From Linnemannia hyalina (Eukaryota > Mortierellomycota > Mortierellomycetes > Mortierellales > Mortierellaceae), in contig JAHRHY010000011.1 of the NCBI GenBank assembly GCA_019671135.1, positions 1,674,001 through 1,738,000 on the forward strand: a DNA stretch of 64,000 nucleotides, given 5' to 3'. Numbering within the stretch: position 1 is the first letter of the stretch; every line of letters starts with the position of its first letter. The position numbers and the translations under genes are program-made. This document shows positions 35,058 through 46,868 of this stretch, piece by piece. The notes below the pieces were generated by a model. That model worked only from the letters and a program-made list of their open reading frames with translations, was not told the origin of the DNA and made no database searches.

Positions 35058-37265
35058 ATGGAGTTTCCTCACGCGACACCATCCGAGTCGCCATTTGGCA
35101 TCGTCAAGCCCTCTTCTTCCTTCTTCACCAAGCCCATCCGAGTCGCACCTCTCAACATCGCCACCAAACACCAGCAACAACATCAGCGACCATCACTCAC
35201 AGCCTCGGTCAAAATGATGAGTCCAACATCCTTCGCTTCCTCTCCACACCCTTTTTCAACCCAGACACCCCGCCCTTCACTCTCGTCACAGACCTTCCTC
35301 GAGGCCAATGTGCGTCTTTTGTGTGACATGGTCGACACTATCATGCGAACCAACGAATCCGACCAAAAGATGCTCCGCATCGAAGTCTCTCAACATCCAA
35401 CCACCGTCGATATGCCCACGAATGCGCTCGAGCCATCCTGTAATGACCCCAAATCGCCACTCTATATCCTTTCGCCCAAATCGTTCACCCAGGCAAAGAG
35501 CGATATCTCTAAGTTGGATGACAGTGTCGTCTCCAAGTTGAATAGCAACACACTCTTGGACCTCTTCCCAACACCGCCTCCTCTTCCTTCTGCTGCTCCT
35601 CATATTCCTTCCTCAGAACCAACAAACAACAACACTACATCGATTACTTCAGCAATCCCTCATCTCGCCATTCCAATCTTGGACCGACCCACCACCATTA
35701 TTGTCTCCCCAACCACGTCTTGGTCTTGTCCTTCGGAAGATTCTGGGGACTTTCGACCCAGGAAAGGGAGCAAGCAGCATCGAAATTGGGTAATCTCATC
35801 GGGTCTCTTTGTGTCTACCTCAGAGACTGCAGCAACATCAACAGCAGGGACGGAGGAAAGGGAGGAGGAGAACGACTCTACTCACCCCAAAGGCGCACTG
35901 ATCCACGGGTCCAAAAAGATGACAGAAACGGAGGCCTCCAAAGGGGGTTGTCACCTTGCAGCAGCATCACCACCTCCTGGCATTATTTCTCCAGCATCAT
36001 CGACCACAACCACAGCTGCAACCATGTCAGCAAAGGCAGCACCAGCTGCAGTACTTCCCCGCCCCCTTGTTGCACGGAGGAGTTTACGCCAGGAAAAGAA
36101 CCACTTGTCCTTCTCATCTACCGTCGGATCTGCTTTGCCTGCTCCCTTGGTGACCGCCAATCTGGGCGTCGCCTCTAGTAGTATGGAACGTCTGCCAATC
36201 AACGCTAATTTCAGCAGCAGCAACAATAACATGGACACTCCTTGTTCGGCCAGCACGATCATGTCGCCCTTCAGCTCTATGGATGCCCTCTCGCAGAGTC
36301 TTTTGGAAATCGAGACCCAGATGCGACGACCCTCATTCCTCATGAACAGACGCACCTCGATCCTCTCCACCCTCTTTGCCACTAACTCGCTTGCCCTGGA
36401 CCAATACGACCGAAGCGAGCAACCATCACCGTTCCCATCGATCGAGTCGTTGACTGTCGAGTCTGCCGAGGTCGAACCTAGCACTCTCTTCTTTGGAGTT
36501 CCAAAGGAGCGTCATGAAACTAAGGGTGCTGGACCGTTGGATTCCCTCCACTGTACATTTGAGCCAGTACAGGCGATGGACTGGCGTGCATGGCATGGAT
36601 CTTGGATTCGTAGACGGATCAAGCCCGAGGATGACGGTTCTGTCCTCTCGCCTACCAGCCCCGCTCCCTGCTCATCCTACTCCTCGACCCGTTCATGGGG
36701 ATTGCTGTCACCTACGAGTCCAGCTCCTCGTTCATCCTACTCCTCCACCAGATCATCATCCTCCAACACTTGCACATCACCCAATATTACTCTGAGCCCA
36801 GCAACCACACTTGTCAAGCGCCTCTCCCAAAGGATCCGACGCCCCCGCATGCTCACCACCACTTCTCCTACTTCAACCCTCTCCTCCTCTGCCTCCTCCC
36901 CACTCGCCGCCTTCGCATCCTCGCCCATGTCAACATTTTACTCCCCCTTCGCCCTCCCCACCACCCCAACCACGCCTACCAAGGACGCTAACCCTGAGCT
37001 CTGGGAGAATGAAGGCCAAAAGTGGGGCGATCGTTTCCAATCCCTCCTCAACAACTTTCAACCCAACTCTACTTCTTCCTCGTCAGCCTTGCCTCCTCTG
37101 CCGCCTACACCTTCTTCACCACCGCCATCGTCGAATGGAAAGCCGCCCAAGAAGCGGTGGGCCGACATCCTGCCCAAGAACCGATGGAACAAGTGGTCTT
37201 CTTCTAGGACATCCTCCTCCCCTTCCCCATCCTCTCGGTCTTCTTCTGATTCTGAACGCGCGTAA
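35058..37265 (+). CDS. Unknown Ser/Pro-rich, mostly disordered protein
   Basis: Single exon, 735 residues from the ATG at 35058. The frame is open back to 34869, but a TATA-like element and a Ser/Phe-rich leader lie between, so I prefer the later start. No known domain was recognised. Possible ordered islands are FLEANVRLLCDMVDTIMRTN (near residue 80) and SLHCTFEPVQAMDWRAWHGS followed by WIRRRIK (near 500). SPTSPAPxSSYSSTRS occurs twice in tandem (36646-36755). The C-terminus has a basic PPKKRWADILPKNRWNKW segment, then a Ser tail. The many Ser-Pro and Arg-x-x-Ser motifs suggest phosphorylation by CDK/MAPK or basophilic kinases, as in cell polarity or signalling scaffolds. That is inference only. 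Confidence 0.7.
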   Translation: MEFPHATPSESPFGIVKPSSSFFTKPIRVAPLNIATKHQQQHQRPSLTASVKMMSPTSFASSPHPFSTQTPRPSLSSQTFLEANVRLLCDMVDTIMRTNESDQKMLRIEVSQHPTTVDMPTNALEPSCNDPKSPLYILSPKSFTQAKSDISKLDDSVVSKLNSNTLLDLFPTPPPLPSAAPHIPSSEPTNNNTTSITSAIPHLAIPILDRPTTIIVSPTTSWSCPSEDSGDFRPRKGSKQHRNWVISSGLFVSTSETAATSTAGTEEREEENDSTHPKGALIHGSKKMTETEASKGGCHLAAASPPPGIISPASSTTTTAATMSAKAAPAAVLPRPLVARRSLRQEKNHLSFSSTVGSALPAPLVTANLGVASSSMERLPINANFSSSNNNMDTPCSASTIMSPFSSMDALSQSLLEIETQMRRPSFLMNRRTSILSTLFATNSLALDQYDRSEQPSPFPSIESLTVESAEVEPSTLFFGVPKERHETKGAGPLDSLHCTFEPVQAMDWRAWHGSWIRRRIKPEDDGSVLSPTSPAPCSSYSSTRSWGLLSPTSPAPRSSYSSTRSSSSNTCTSPNITLSPATTLVKRLSQRIRRPRMLTTTSPTSTLSSSASSPLAAFASSPMSTFYSPFALPTTPTTPTKDANPELWENEGQKWGDRFQSLLNNFQPNSTSSSSALPPLPPTPSSPPPSSNGKPPKKRWADILPKNRWNKWSSSRTSSSPSPSSRSSSDSERA

Positions 37266-38822
37266 ATGATTTCACACCAGGGCCATTTCCCCCTTTCACA
37301 CTCAGTCGCCCTCCTTCTTACGACCATCTGTATATCATCATCGCCTCCCTCTCTCTTCCCTTACCCATCCCTCACCTGTTATGAGCAGAAAAATATTCAT
37401 ACCATTCTGTATGAACCCAACGGACCCATTCCTCGAGCAGCTCTCGACTTCAAGCACGACATAGTTTCCCCTTCTGTACGATATTCTCCCCCTCTCACAT
37501 ACTTCCTCCTCATTCCTCGAACTTCAACCTCATCCCACCCACTTGTTTTTCATGACCCGCAGAAAAAGGCACTTGTACTACCATTGTCATAATAAAAAAA
37601 GCCATTCGTACAAAGAAAAATAAAACAACAAGAATGAGTGGACTATTGGTAACGGTAAAGAAGTGGAGATAGGCGCTGTTACCTCGATACTGTACTGTAC
37701 TGTATGTCGATCCATGTATGGGTACACAGTCTGGTGTACGTCGTTGTTGTGTACCTGTGCAAATCGTGGAAACGTTGTGACGGAATTTATTTTTTGTTTG
37801 TTTATGTGGGTGGGGCACGGGCACTTTCTGTCGATCCAAATGTTTAGTTGTTGACAAACAGGCGGCTCCTCTCCTTCCTTCAATCTAATTCCTCTGTATT
37901 GAGATATTTCATTATTTTTTTTGGTGGGAGAGGAGAACAAGACGGCCACGAAAGAAAAGGCACAAAAAATGCATGTGCAGGGGAGTATTGCAACTATTTT
38001 TGAGAACGATATCAACCCATTTCAGGACCAACAAACACAGCGACGACACAAATAGAAGCATTGAAAACGCAATATCCAGCAAAAATATGTAAACCACGGA
38101 GAGAGAGAAAAGTCTGAAGGAAAATCAGCTAGAAGAACCAGCAGTTTGCTGTCTATCTCATTGTCGGAGGAACAAGAAAAGGTAAGTGTTTGGCACACCG
38201 ATCGAGGAGATTCAATTCAATGAAGTCAAGTAAATTAAAAAGATAAAGGTATTGACCAGTCTTGGTAACACTTTCTTGATCTACACCCTACGATTGGATC
38301 GAAAGGTGAGGAGGGATAATGAAAGAAGGAATGAGTTCATGAGCGTTAAAATGATAAATGGCGTTTACGACTCTCTTCCTGGCGGGATGGATATTGAAGG
38401 GAAAAAAGGTGGGGTAGTTCTAGGGAAAATCTCATCAACACAAAAGATTGAGCAAATGCTATCGTGGCAAAGGAGGTCAAGGAGGGAACGGTCTAGTTCT
38501 TTGCAGCTTGCTCTTGACACATTTTAAGCAGAGAAGCTTACCGCGTCGTTGTACAAAGAGATAAAAAATAAGATGAACCTCGCCCCCACATCCATCGCTG
38601 TTTTGAAGGATCAGAGGGTAGAGCGATAAGAAAGAGTTGAATAAAAGAATAGGAGTGCGCTCGGACAGACCCCCATAACAGGGCGCAATTCTATAAGAGG
38701 TCATTCTCCCCGCATTTCTCTCTTTGCGAAGCAAATACTCATATTATAAAAGAGGGCTATCCAAGCATGAATCATTGCATTGTTGTTGCGTTACTTGTCA
38801 CCAGGTCAGGATCTTGCAAACC

Positions 38823-38823
<1 letters not shown>

Positions 38824-38858
<35 letters not shown>
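38824..38858. repeat. Poly(A) tract, 35 nt
   Basis: Uninterrupted A run. It could be a retroposon tail, but no SINE or LINE body, A/B box or target-site duplication was recognised next to it. Confidence 0.9.
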
Positions 38859-38860
<2 letters not shown>

Positions 38861-39830
38861 AAAATGATAATACATCATGTGCAAAACAAACAATCAACAG
38901 TCCGTGAGAGAAACCATCAACAATGAACAAGGAGGTAATAGGAAAATTGTATCCGGGCCTTGTTCCTGGATAACAAACTAACACTCTTGGACCCTTGATA
39001 CAACTTGTCCTCCGCTACCCCTAGGCCCTGTTTTTCCTTCCTATTGTCCTCTTAGCGTTGTCTGACACGCTGATGCCTTAGTGCCTCCAGGTACTGTATC
39101 AATTCCCTTTTTAGGCTCGTCCAAGAAAAACGGTAGAAAAGGTGGGTAAAGCAAAATGTGAGTAAAGTCCTATCCAATTGCCGAATAAGACAACGATGGA
39201 CAAGAAGGGACGAATACGAGTGGTCCAGGATGAGGTGCTGAACCTTTTATGAGCAGGAGCATTTTCTTCGAAAGCGCGTTTTGCAAGTTTGAATCTCCAC
39301 AGCCTTTTCGTTGCGTTTTTTACAACTCCTCGAGGTGAAAATGGGCGACAGCATGCTGTGATGGAGTAACAAATGTAGGAAAGACGAAAAGAAAAGTAGG
39401 GATGGAAAAAATTAATTCTCCTTCAGGCGGCTGTTCATGGGACTGAGAGCGCCGTTTTGTAATCGCGGTACCTTTTTGGACAGCTTTCCTTTCTTCCCTT
39501 GTTCAATGCATTGAAGCAGAAGGAAAAAAGTATCATTCCTTGGCTGAATGGCGACAGGGCATCCATGAGGGATATTATGTTGACGACAGTATGCTTGAAG
39601 GAGAAGAAGAATGTTCTCACGATATTATCATTCGAGAGTCCGTTTGCAGGTTGTAGCGAGTCGTTCGTTGTCAAGGAGGATCGTGGTGGGCAGAAAAAGA
39701 GGTGACCAGCCAAATAATAAAAATGAAAAATAAAAAATTGCCACGCTGTTGCTATTCATATCTGATATCACTCGGGCTGAGACTTCCACGATTTTGAGTG
39801 CGAGCGACACCTGTCCAATTATATCCACAG

Positions 39831-39916
39831 TAGGGATGTGCTGTTGTACCTTAGGATAGGATATCGTTATTCAATCCGATTCAATAGCGAGTGAATCGAT
39901 ACAACCCCTACACTTG
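39831..39916. mobile_element. Possible MITE-like relic with hAT-like ends
   Basis: About 86 nt. The left end reads TAGGGATGTGCTGTTGTACC and the right end, reverse-complemented, reads TAGGGGTTGTATCG. The middle holds an imperfect palindrome (ATTCAATCCGATTCAATAGC with a complementary GTGAATCGAT arm). TAGGG-type ends are seen in hAT elements. No 8-bp target duplication is obvious, so this is tentative. Confidence 0.35.
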
Positions 39917-40015
39917 TTTTTTCTTGAGTTGAAGTGTATTCTTAACTCGGTGGCGGTAGTTGTAGCTGAGAACGCCATCGATGATACCCTCTTAGTCACC
40001 ACTTGAAAATACCAT

Positions 40016-40022
40016 TATATAT
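40016..40022 (+). promoter_or_regulatory. TATA-like element upstream of PRM10-like gene
   Basis: TATATAT about 310 nt before the ATG at 40333, implying a long leader rich in C and T. Confidence 0.4.
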
Positions 40023-40332
40023 CCATTGTCCGCTTTTCTTTGTTTTCTTCTCTTTCTTTGCTACTTCTTCATCTTTCTTCTATCCACCCCCCCCTACTCT
40101 CTACCTCCACTGGTTGACTCCCTTGGTCGCAGTCGTCTTGCTGCGTCCGATCCATACCCACTTCCTCCCTTTGACACAACATTTTTAATTTTTCGTGGAA
40201 CAAACAACGGCGAACAGACCACTCTCATCAACGGCTTCCCAGGAACGGACAACCATCTGCACTTCACCTCTTCCTCCTGCACTAGTGCCTTATCCCACAT
40301 ACCCTTATCCCAGCTCTCAATTCATTTCCACA

Positions 40333-43300
40333 ATGCCACCACCAACAACCAATGCATCCTCTTCTTCCTCTTCCTCCTCTACCGTCACACCAGCACAGAC
40401 AACAACGGCGGCAGCACCATTGCCACAAACTCCCTCCAGTCGCATGTCAGAGCATCAAATCAACATCGAACGCAATCACCGCACCCTACCCCCTCAATTC
40501 CACTCCACCCCGCCATCCAAATACCCCTCCATTCCTCGTTTCACTCCTGCTATCCCAAGCCGGATGGGCGGGAACTATACCCCTAATACCCAACAAGGCT
40601 CTGGCACCAACAACAGCGGAAACAACGGAAGCAGCAATAGCAGCAGTTATACCCAAAACGGCAACGGTTACAACCACAGGAACGGGACTAGTAGTGCTTC
40701 GAGTTCTCCACCAGGCACTCCTCCCAGTGGTCTTCGCAATTATTATCTGAGTGCTGCTTATCAACGGTCGCAGCATCACCTTTATTCGAAGGGGTCCTCG
40801 GCACTCCCATCCAACACCTCCTCGCAACAGCAACAGCAGCAACAGCAGCAGCGGCCAGCCCTGTCGACTGGAGCACACCGGCAGCAACAGCAACAGCAGT
40901 ATGGAGCTCGAGTCCAGGTCCCTGAACCAGCGGTCGCTCGTCGGTCTTACTCTGCTGATCATTTGCAGGTACCCGAGACAGATCTTGCAACCGGTGGAAT
41001 TCTCCAATCAACCGAGAACCACGTCATGATCCTCCAGAGGGCACTGTCAAGGCTGATCGAGAAGAACGAGCAAGACGAGGATGATGGCGAGGAGAACAAG
41101 GATCGACATGCTGCCACCGCCATTACCACTGAAGGAGAGAACACACCAACCACCAAGACAGGATCCATCTCTTCTTCTTCGTCCACACCTCCAGGAACAC
41201 CCCCTCACCGTAAGGTTGTTACCAAGTACCTCAAGGTCGAAACTGAGCGTCTGGATTCTGAGAAGGCGGCTGCTATCACTCTAATGGCCGGAGAATCGGA
41301 TATCACTCTCGCACCACCCACCACGACGACTGCTGCACCTGTGACCGAGATCTCGGAGAAGGATACCCAGAAGCAGGAACAAGAAAAGCCCAAGAAGAAA
41401 ACTGGTCGGGTCTCGATCTTTTTGCAGAAGGATGGACTCGACTTGCCCCTGCCTTCCACCACACCTCTGTCGACTGATTTGAGGAGACAGCCCTCCAAGG
41501 CGGGTGTTCTGAGCAACCTGTTGAAGCTCCAAGGCATTGGTCGTCAACAAAAGGTTCGTTGAACATCGACTGGTTTGAGATCTGATTTTGTAAGTTGTGC
41601 GACCATGTGTCCTAACCCATTCTCTTCCCCTTTGAATCAAATAGCAACACCGCGCACCAAAGGTCAAGACAACAAAGGAAAAAAAGAAGCGACCGACCAT
41701 GTACAGCCGCTCAGCAAACGTATCGACTGCATCCCTCGCCACCAAATCCGTCTTTGGAACCTACCCTCCCTTGCCCGCCACACCTTCTCAACAGCAGCAA
41801 GGGTCGACATCTCTCTCAATCTTCCACCCAACCCCTCGCAACAACAACGGGAACAACAGTGGGACCAACAGCAACCGTCAATCGGCCCATTTTGACAATG
41901 TCTTTGCTCAGTCGTTCTCGGTCATGAACTCGCCCCTCCAATCGCCCAACATATCGCCTCGCGGATCCTTCTCTGGTGGCGAAAATACTCCTAACGGATT
42001 CTACTTCACGCCGGCCGCCAGCGGTGCCACCAGTCCCAACAGTCCCTATGGAGCTCCTCTTTCAAGCGAGGAAAAGATGCTGATCACCATTGCGGTCGCC
42101 GATATTCTGGAGCGTCAGGATTTTATTCTGAGGCTGGCAAAGTCGTTGATCAAGTACGGAGCTCCCTCGCATCGACTCGAGGATGCAGTCGACCATGCTG
42201 CCAAGACACTCGAGATCAACCTGCAGTGCGTCTACCTCCCCAACGTCATGATAGTCTCTTTCACCGACTATGAAACTCACACCTCCGAGACCCACTTGCT
42301 CAAGGTCCCTGCTGGTCTGGACATGTACAAGTGTGCGATGGTTCACCAAGTCCAAAAGATGGTCACCCACTCCTCCATGCCTTTCGAAGAAGCCATTATG
42401 AAACTGGACGCGATCAACACCGAGAAAGATGCCAACGGCCGCTGGATCACCGTCTTGGCCTATGCCGTCGCCGGATTCTGCACAGCACCCATGTTCTTCA
42501 AGGGCAATTGGATCGACGCCTCCATCTCATTTTTCATGGGCGCCGTCGTCGGTTTGCTGGTCTGGCTCTCTGAAAAAGTCCCCAGCTACGCACACATATG
42601 CGATGTCACCATGTCTATCGTCGTCGCCTTTGTCGCCGAAGCCCTCCACCACCACAACGTCTGCACATCCGCCATCAAATTCGCGGGTATTGTCATCCTC
42701 CTCCCCGGATACACTATCACCTGTTCGATCCTCGAAATCAGCTCCCGCCACATCATCTCCGGTTCTGTCCGCCTCTTTTATGCAGTTGTATTTTCTCTCC
42801 TCCTCGGATACGGTCTGACCATCGGCGCTTCCCTCTGGTACCTCTTCGACCACTCCAACCGCGACGACGAATCCAAATTCTCTGCAGAATGCCCTAACGC
42901 ACCCCTGAACCCACTCTGGAATATCCTCTTCGTCCCCTTCTTTGCAATCTCGCTCAACATCTGGCTCAAAGCCCACCCTCGCCAATGGCTTCTCGCCACC
43001 GTCCTCTCCATCGTCGGGTACGCGGTCTCCTATACCTCCGCTGTCTATGGCGGCGCCAAGACCGAAGTCTCCTCAGCCCTCGCCGCATTCGCTATCGGAC
43101 TCTGCGGAAACATCTATCAACGCCTCACCCGTCAATTGACCTTCCAGGCGGTTGTGTGTGCAGTCTTCTTTTTGGTCCCGGGTTCGATTGGATTGAAGGG
43201 TGCGATGGCTTGGTTCACGGAGGACATGTCGGGTGGAATCAACTTTGCGCTGCAGATGGTAGTCACTGCGATTGCTATCAGTGTCGGGCTGTTTACTTCT

Positions 43301-43354
43301 GCGTTAGTGGTATATCCCATGGGCAAGACTCGGTCTGCTCAGATGACTTTTTAG
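40333..43354 (+). CDS. PRM10/ThrE-family membrane transporter-like protein
   Basis: Exons 40333-41553 and 41645-43354 (phase 0) give 976 residues. Residues 1 to about 540 are low complexity with Ser, Pro and polyGln runs. The ThrE domain begins near 548 (SSEEKMLITIAVADILERQD) and carries the hallmark LIKYGAPSHRLEDAVDHAAK near 576 and NLQCVYLPNVMIVSF. About ten membrane helices follow in two halves, corresponding to the ThrE/DUF1212 (PF06738) and ThrE_2 (PF12821) modules. The C-terminus is VVYPMGKTRSAQMTF. Corynebacterial ThrE exports threonine and serine; the yeast relative Prm10 is a pheromone-regulated membrane protein of unclear substrate. An open frame upstream (from 40195) lacks an ATG, so 40333 is the first usable start. 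Confidence 0.9.
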
Positions 43355-43564
43355 AGTCGTTTTTTTTGTACATAGTGGAATCTTGATTTCGATCCTACAA
43401 TGTTGTTTTTTCACCTTTCAGCATTTAGTTAGTTTAATTGCATATACCCCCTTTGTCATTCATCCATGTCATTCATAAACCGCGCTCCCCTTCTCTTTTC
43501 AATAGATGAAAACCGCAAAAAAGTTTCTGTATTTGTAAAAACGGAATTTATTAAAGTGGCAATT

Positions 43565-45461
43565 TTACGCGTTGACCACCACGCATGACCTGAGATAGTC
43601 CTTGGCCTCATAATGTCCTATATCGGCTGCCTTATTAAACCACTCCTTCGCCTTTGCAAGGTCCCGAGGGAGACCGCCCCAGCCATCGTAGTAGAGCACG
43701 CCAATGCAAAAATAGGCTTCGACATGTGGTCGATCCGCCGCCCTAAGATACCACTCCATCGCCTTCGACGAGTCCCGCACGACCCCTTCGCCATTGTCGT
43801 ACATAACACCAAGAGTAAACTGCGACACCATGTCATTCTGATCGGCAGCCTTGTGGAGCCACTCCATCGCCCGAACAAAGTCTCGGGCAACACCCTGTTG
43901 ACCGTTCCTGTACATGACACCGAGGCTCCTCCTGGCGTCCACATTCCCGAGGTTGCCAGCCTTGACGAACAATTCTTCCGCCTTAGGGAAATCCAAGGGA
44001 ACACCTCGACCCTGGTAGTACATCATCCCCATCTCGAACGGCGCGACGTCGTATCCAGGATCATCCTCCATCGCCTTCCGAAGCCACTCGATCGCCTCCC
44101 CGTAATCCTTCAAAACCCCTTGTCCTGTCATGAACAACATCGCAATGTGAACTTCGGACTCCGCGTGCCCATGTTTTGCAGCCTTGAGGAAATAGGTCAT
44201 GGCGGAAGAATAATTCCACCTGTCAGATTCCATCAGTCCAAGTTGACATTGAGCTTGAGGGAGGTCCTGACCGGCGGCCATTCGGAACCATTCGGTAGCC
44301 TTGGCATGATTCTGTCCAACACCTCGACCGTGCAGGTACAGGAGCCCCATCCTGCACTGGGCCATGGCATGTCCTCGATTCGCTGCTTTGCGGAAGTACT
44401 TCATAGCGCTGGTATGGTCCATGGTCAACCCTTTGCCAGTCTCATATGCATCTCCGAGCTCGACCTGGGCGTCCATGTCACCGCGGTCGGTCTTTGCGAT
44501 GAGGTCAGCGATGCGGTCGGCATCGGGCGAAGCGGACTCGAGTGTGTTGGCTACCACCGAAGAGTGGTTGTTGGTGTCGACAGAAGGATGTGTGATAGAA
44601 GAGTGGCTGTGAAGCTGAGACCCCCCAATGACGTCATTCGGCGTTGTCTGAGGTGTAGGCTCGGTCGTTGGGAGATCAAAGTCCTTGGACGTATAGAAAG
44701 CAACGTCTTCAGAGCCGTACTGCGAGCTCTGTTTAGTAAGGTCAATAAGTTCTGACTGTTGCAACACCAATTGGACTGGTGGTAGTTGAGATTGCGATGG
44801 TGGTAGAGACAGAGGAGGCGTGTTGAGGTCTGGTTGAGACGTTGATGGTGGTGGTGTCGCTGGTACCACTTTCAATTGGATTGGCTGAAAGTCGATATAC
44901 ACATCCAAGACGGTTTTCGGCATTGCAGCAATACGCAAAGGCACAAGGCTGTTCCATTCAGACAGAAAGGGATTGAACCTTGTTAGTATACTTGCTTCTC
45001 ATACTAGATGGGGCTGAAGTATTAGGATTAAAGGGATAGTCGCGAGTGACTTACGAATAAAAGCGCTCGTCTTTCAAGAAAGGAAGCACCCTAGTCTTGT
45101 GTCGAACATTGTCGGCGCCCTTGAACGCGCCCAATATTTCTTCCCACAGGATAATGTCCTTGCCAGTCGGGTCTTGATAAATATCGATGTGGACAATCTC
45201 CGACTCTGGTAGCTCTGGCGATGCGACTGTTGCGTTGCTGCGTTTATAGACAGAGCGGAGTGCCTGGAAGTGTCCCTCGAGTTCGTCGTCCATTTCTGCC
45301 TTGGAGGTGTTGTTGGTAGATGGTGTTGGCTGACTGGGGAAAAGCAAGGATGTGTAGGATGATGAAGAAAGAAGCAAGCGAGATGGCGAATGGAATGGGC
45401 TTTCTGCATCTTTTTTATCAAACACAGCGTTACCCCTAGATTGTGCACAGAGCGATGACAT
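43565..45461 (-). CDS. Sel1-repeat (HCP-like) protein, intact copy
   Basis: Exons 45461-45055 and 44948-43565 join (phase 2) to 596 residues. An in-frame second ATG at about residue 56 (MDDELEGHFQ) is an alternative start. The N-terminal module, SEIVHIDIYQDPTGKDIILW to FLKDERFY, continues over the intron into LVPLRIAAMPKTVLDVYIDF; two decayed copies nearby share it. A Ser/Pro/Thr linker follows, then at least eight Sel1 repeats from about residue 275. Each is near 36 residues with the A-x-x-x-LG-x-x-Y-x-x-G-x-G-V pattern (e.g. AQCRMGLLYLHGRGVGQNHA). Sel1 repeats form TPR-like superhelices that bind proteins, often in signalling or ER quality control. The partner is unknown. The gene is convergent with the PRM10-like gene (210 nt gap). 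Confidence 0.88.
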
Positions 45462-45770
45462 GGATGGACTGTTTTATTTTATTTCCTCTCCAACGCCTTT
45501 CAATGCTATTGGCGCGAACAAAGAGAAGGACGCAACTAACACCTTATTCCACTGCTGAAAAACAGAGAAGGCATTGAGTGCCCATCTTTGTTCCTTCTTT
45601 TTCGTACACAGCGCTTGCTTGAGTGCCATTTGCATTGGGCAAACAAGGTACGTGGCTTTTTTTTTTTTTCTTCGCCATTTGCGACAAGGCCGACCAAGTT
45701 CTCGCAAGTTTCCACGTCTCAGAACCATAATATGTCTCGTCTTTTTTTATTTCGTCGTAGGAAAAGTGTA

Positions 45771-46868
45771 TCAACGACTCTTCAAAAAGGCTAAGTTATT
45801 CATCGCCGTAGCATGCCCCCTATTCGCAGCCTGGTCATACCAACACATAGCCTTCGACATATCCCTTTTCACCCCCTGTCCATTATTATACAACATCGCA
45901 ACCTCATACTGACCCTCGCTATTCCCTTGCTCGGCGGCCGTCAGAAACCACGGCAGAGTCTCCGCATAACCCACCTCCGTATGTACAGTAATAGCACACT
46001 CCCCAACTTTGACCTGCGCTGGCACTCGTCCTTGCTTGGCAGCCTCCAGGTACCACTTAAGCGCCTCGGACATGTCCTCGATGACACCTTGACCGTGCTC
46101 ATAGAGACTGGCGATGTTGGTATGGGCGATGGCATTGTTTTCGTCCTTTGTCTCGGCGGCTTGGAGGTACCATATCATGGCTATGCTGTAGTCCTGTATG
46201 AGTCCGTACTCTCCTTTCCTGTATATTGTTCCTAGCCGGACTTGGGCGGCTGTGTCTCCTGCGTTGGCTTTAGTGATTATTTGTTCCCGCACAGACTCAA
46301 CTTCTGGTGGTCGTGGCGACTGGGGTGTGCTGGTTGCCGAAGGTATGCTCGCAATAGGCGTGGTAGTATTGACTGGGCTGTGTGCTGTGATCGGGGTTGG
46401 CGAAGCAGAAGTCGCTGTTGCTGCTTCGTAGGTCGGGGGAAGGTCTTATCGGGCGACTGTAGCAGTTTCTGTTCGGGTCAATCGACTTTCGACATAGACG
46501 TCCAAGATTGTATCTGGCATTGCGACAATGCGAAGCGGTTCGAGGCTACATCATGAAGGAGGGGAAAATGTCAATAAGGAACTACTCGACTTGATGTCAT
46601 AATCAACGGTCCCATTAGCAATCCGTGACCATTGTACAACATACGTTCTAAAGGACGCATCTTTCAAGAAGGGGACAACCCTAGTTCCATATCGAATATT
46701 GACAGCATCCTTGAACGCTACAAGTATGTCCTCCTAGGGGACAATGTCTTTCCCGCTGGGGTCCATATGAATATCGACATAAACAGTCTCTGATGGCGGG
46801 GGTGGTGAAACGGGTGTGGGAGTATTGCCTGTGTGCGTTCTTAAGATTCGTTTCCTTGCTGCATAGCT
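45771..46868 (-). pseudogene. Sel1-repeat protein, decayed copy 2
   Basis: Parallels the intact copy upstream of it. The exon-1 equivalent (about 46865-46635) reads SETVYVDIHMDPSGKDIVP, then an in-frame TAG (46736-46734) where the intact copy has ILW, then EDILVAFKDAVNIRYGTRV. The exon-2 equivalent starts LEPLRIVAMPDTILDVYVES after a tag acceptor near 46548 and meets a TAA at 46448-46446. Beyond that the frame is open through a Ser/Pro linker and five Sel1 repeats to the stop at 45771. No ATG is in frame at the 5' end. Two nonsense codons plus start loss with otherwise preserved frame suggest recent decay. A transcript of only the Sel1 part from a downstream ATG is possible. Confidence 0.8.

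Larger units (their letters stand above)
37266..40332. other. Intergenic region between tandem genes
   Basis: 3 kb holding the 3' end of the Ser/Pro-rich gene and the promoter and leader of the PRM10-like gene (TATATAT at 40016-40022). It contains a 35-A tract (38824-38858) and a short element with hAT-like ends (about 39831-39916). No gene was recognised. Confidence 0.5.

Noticed and set aside
38500..38858. SINE ending in the A35 tract
   Set aside because: No Pol III A/B boxes and no target-site duplication recognised upstream of the tract.
40195..40332. Upstream extension of the PRM10-like frame
   Set aside because: No ATG; the frame would start with GTG. The first ATG at 40333 is used.
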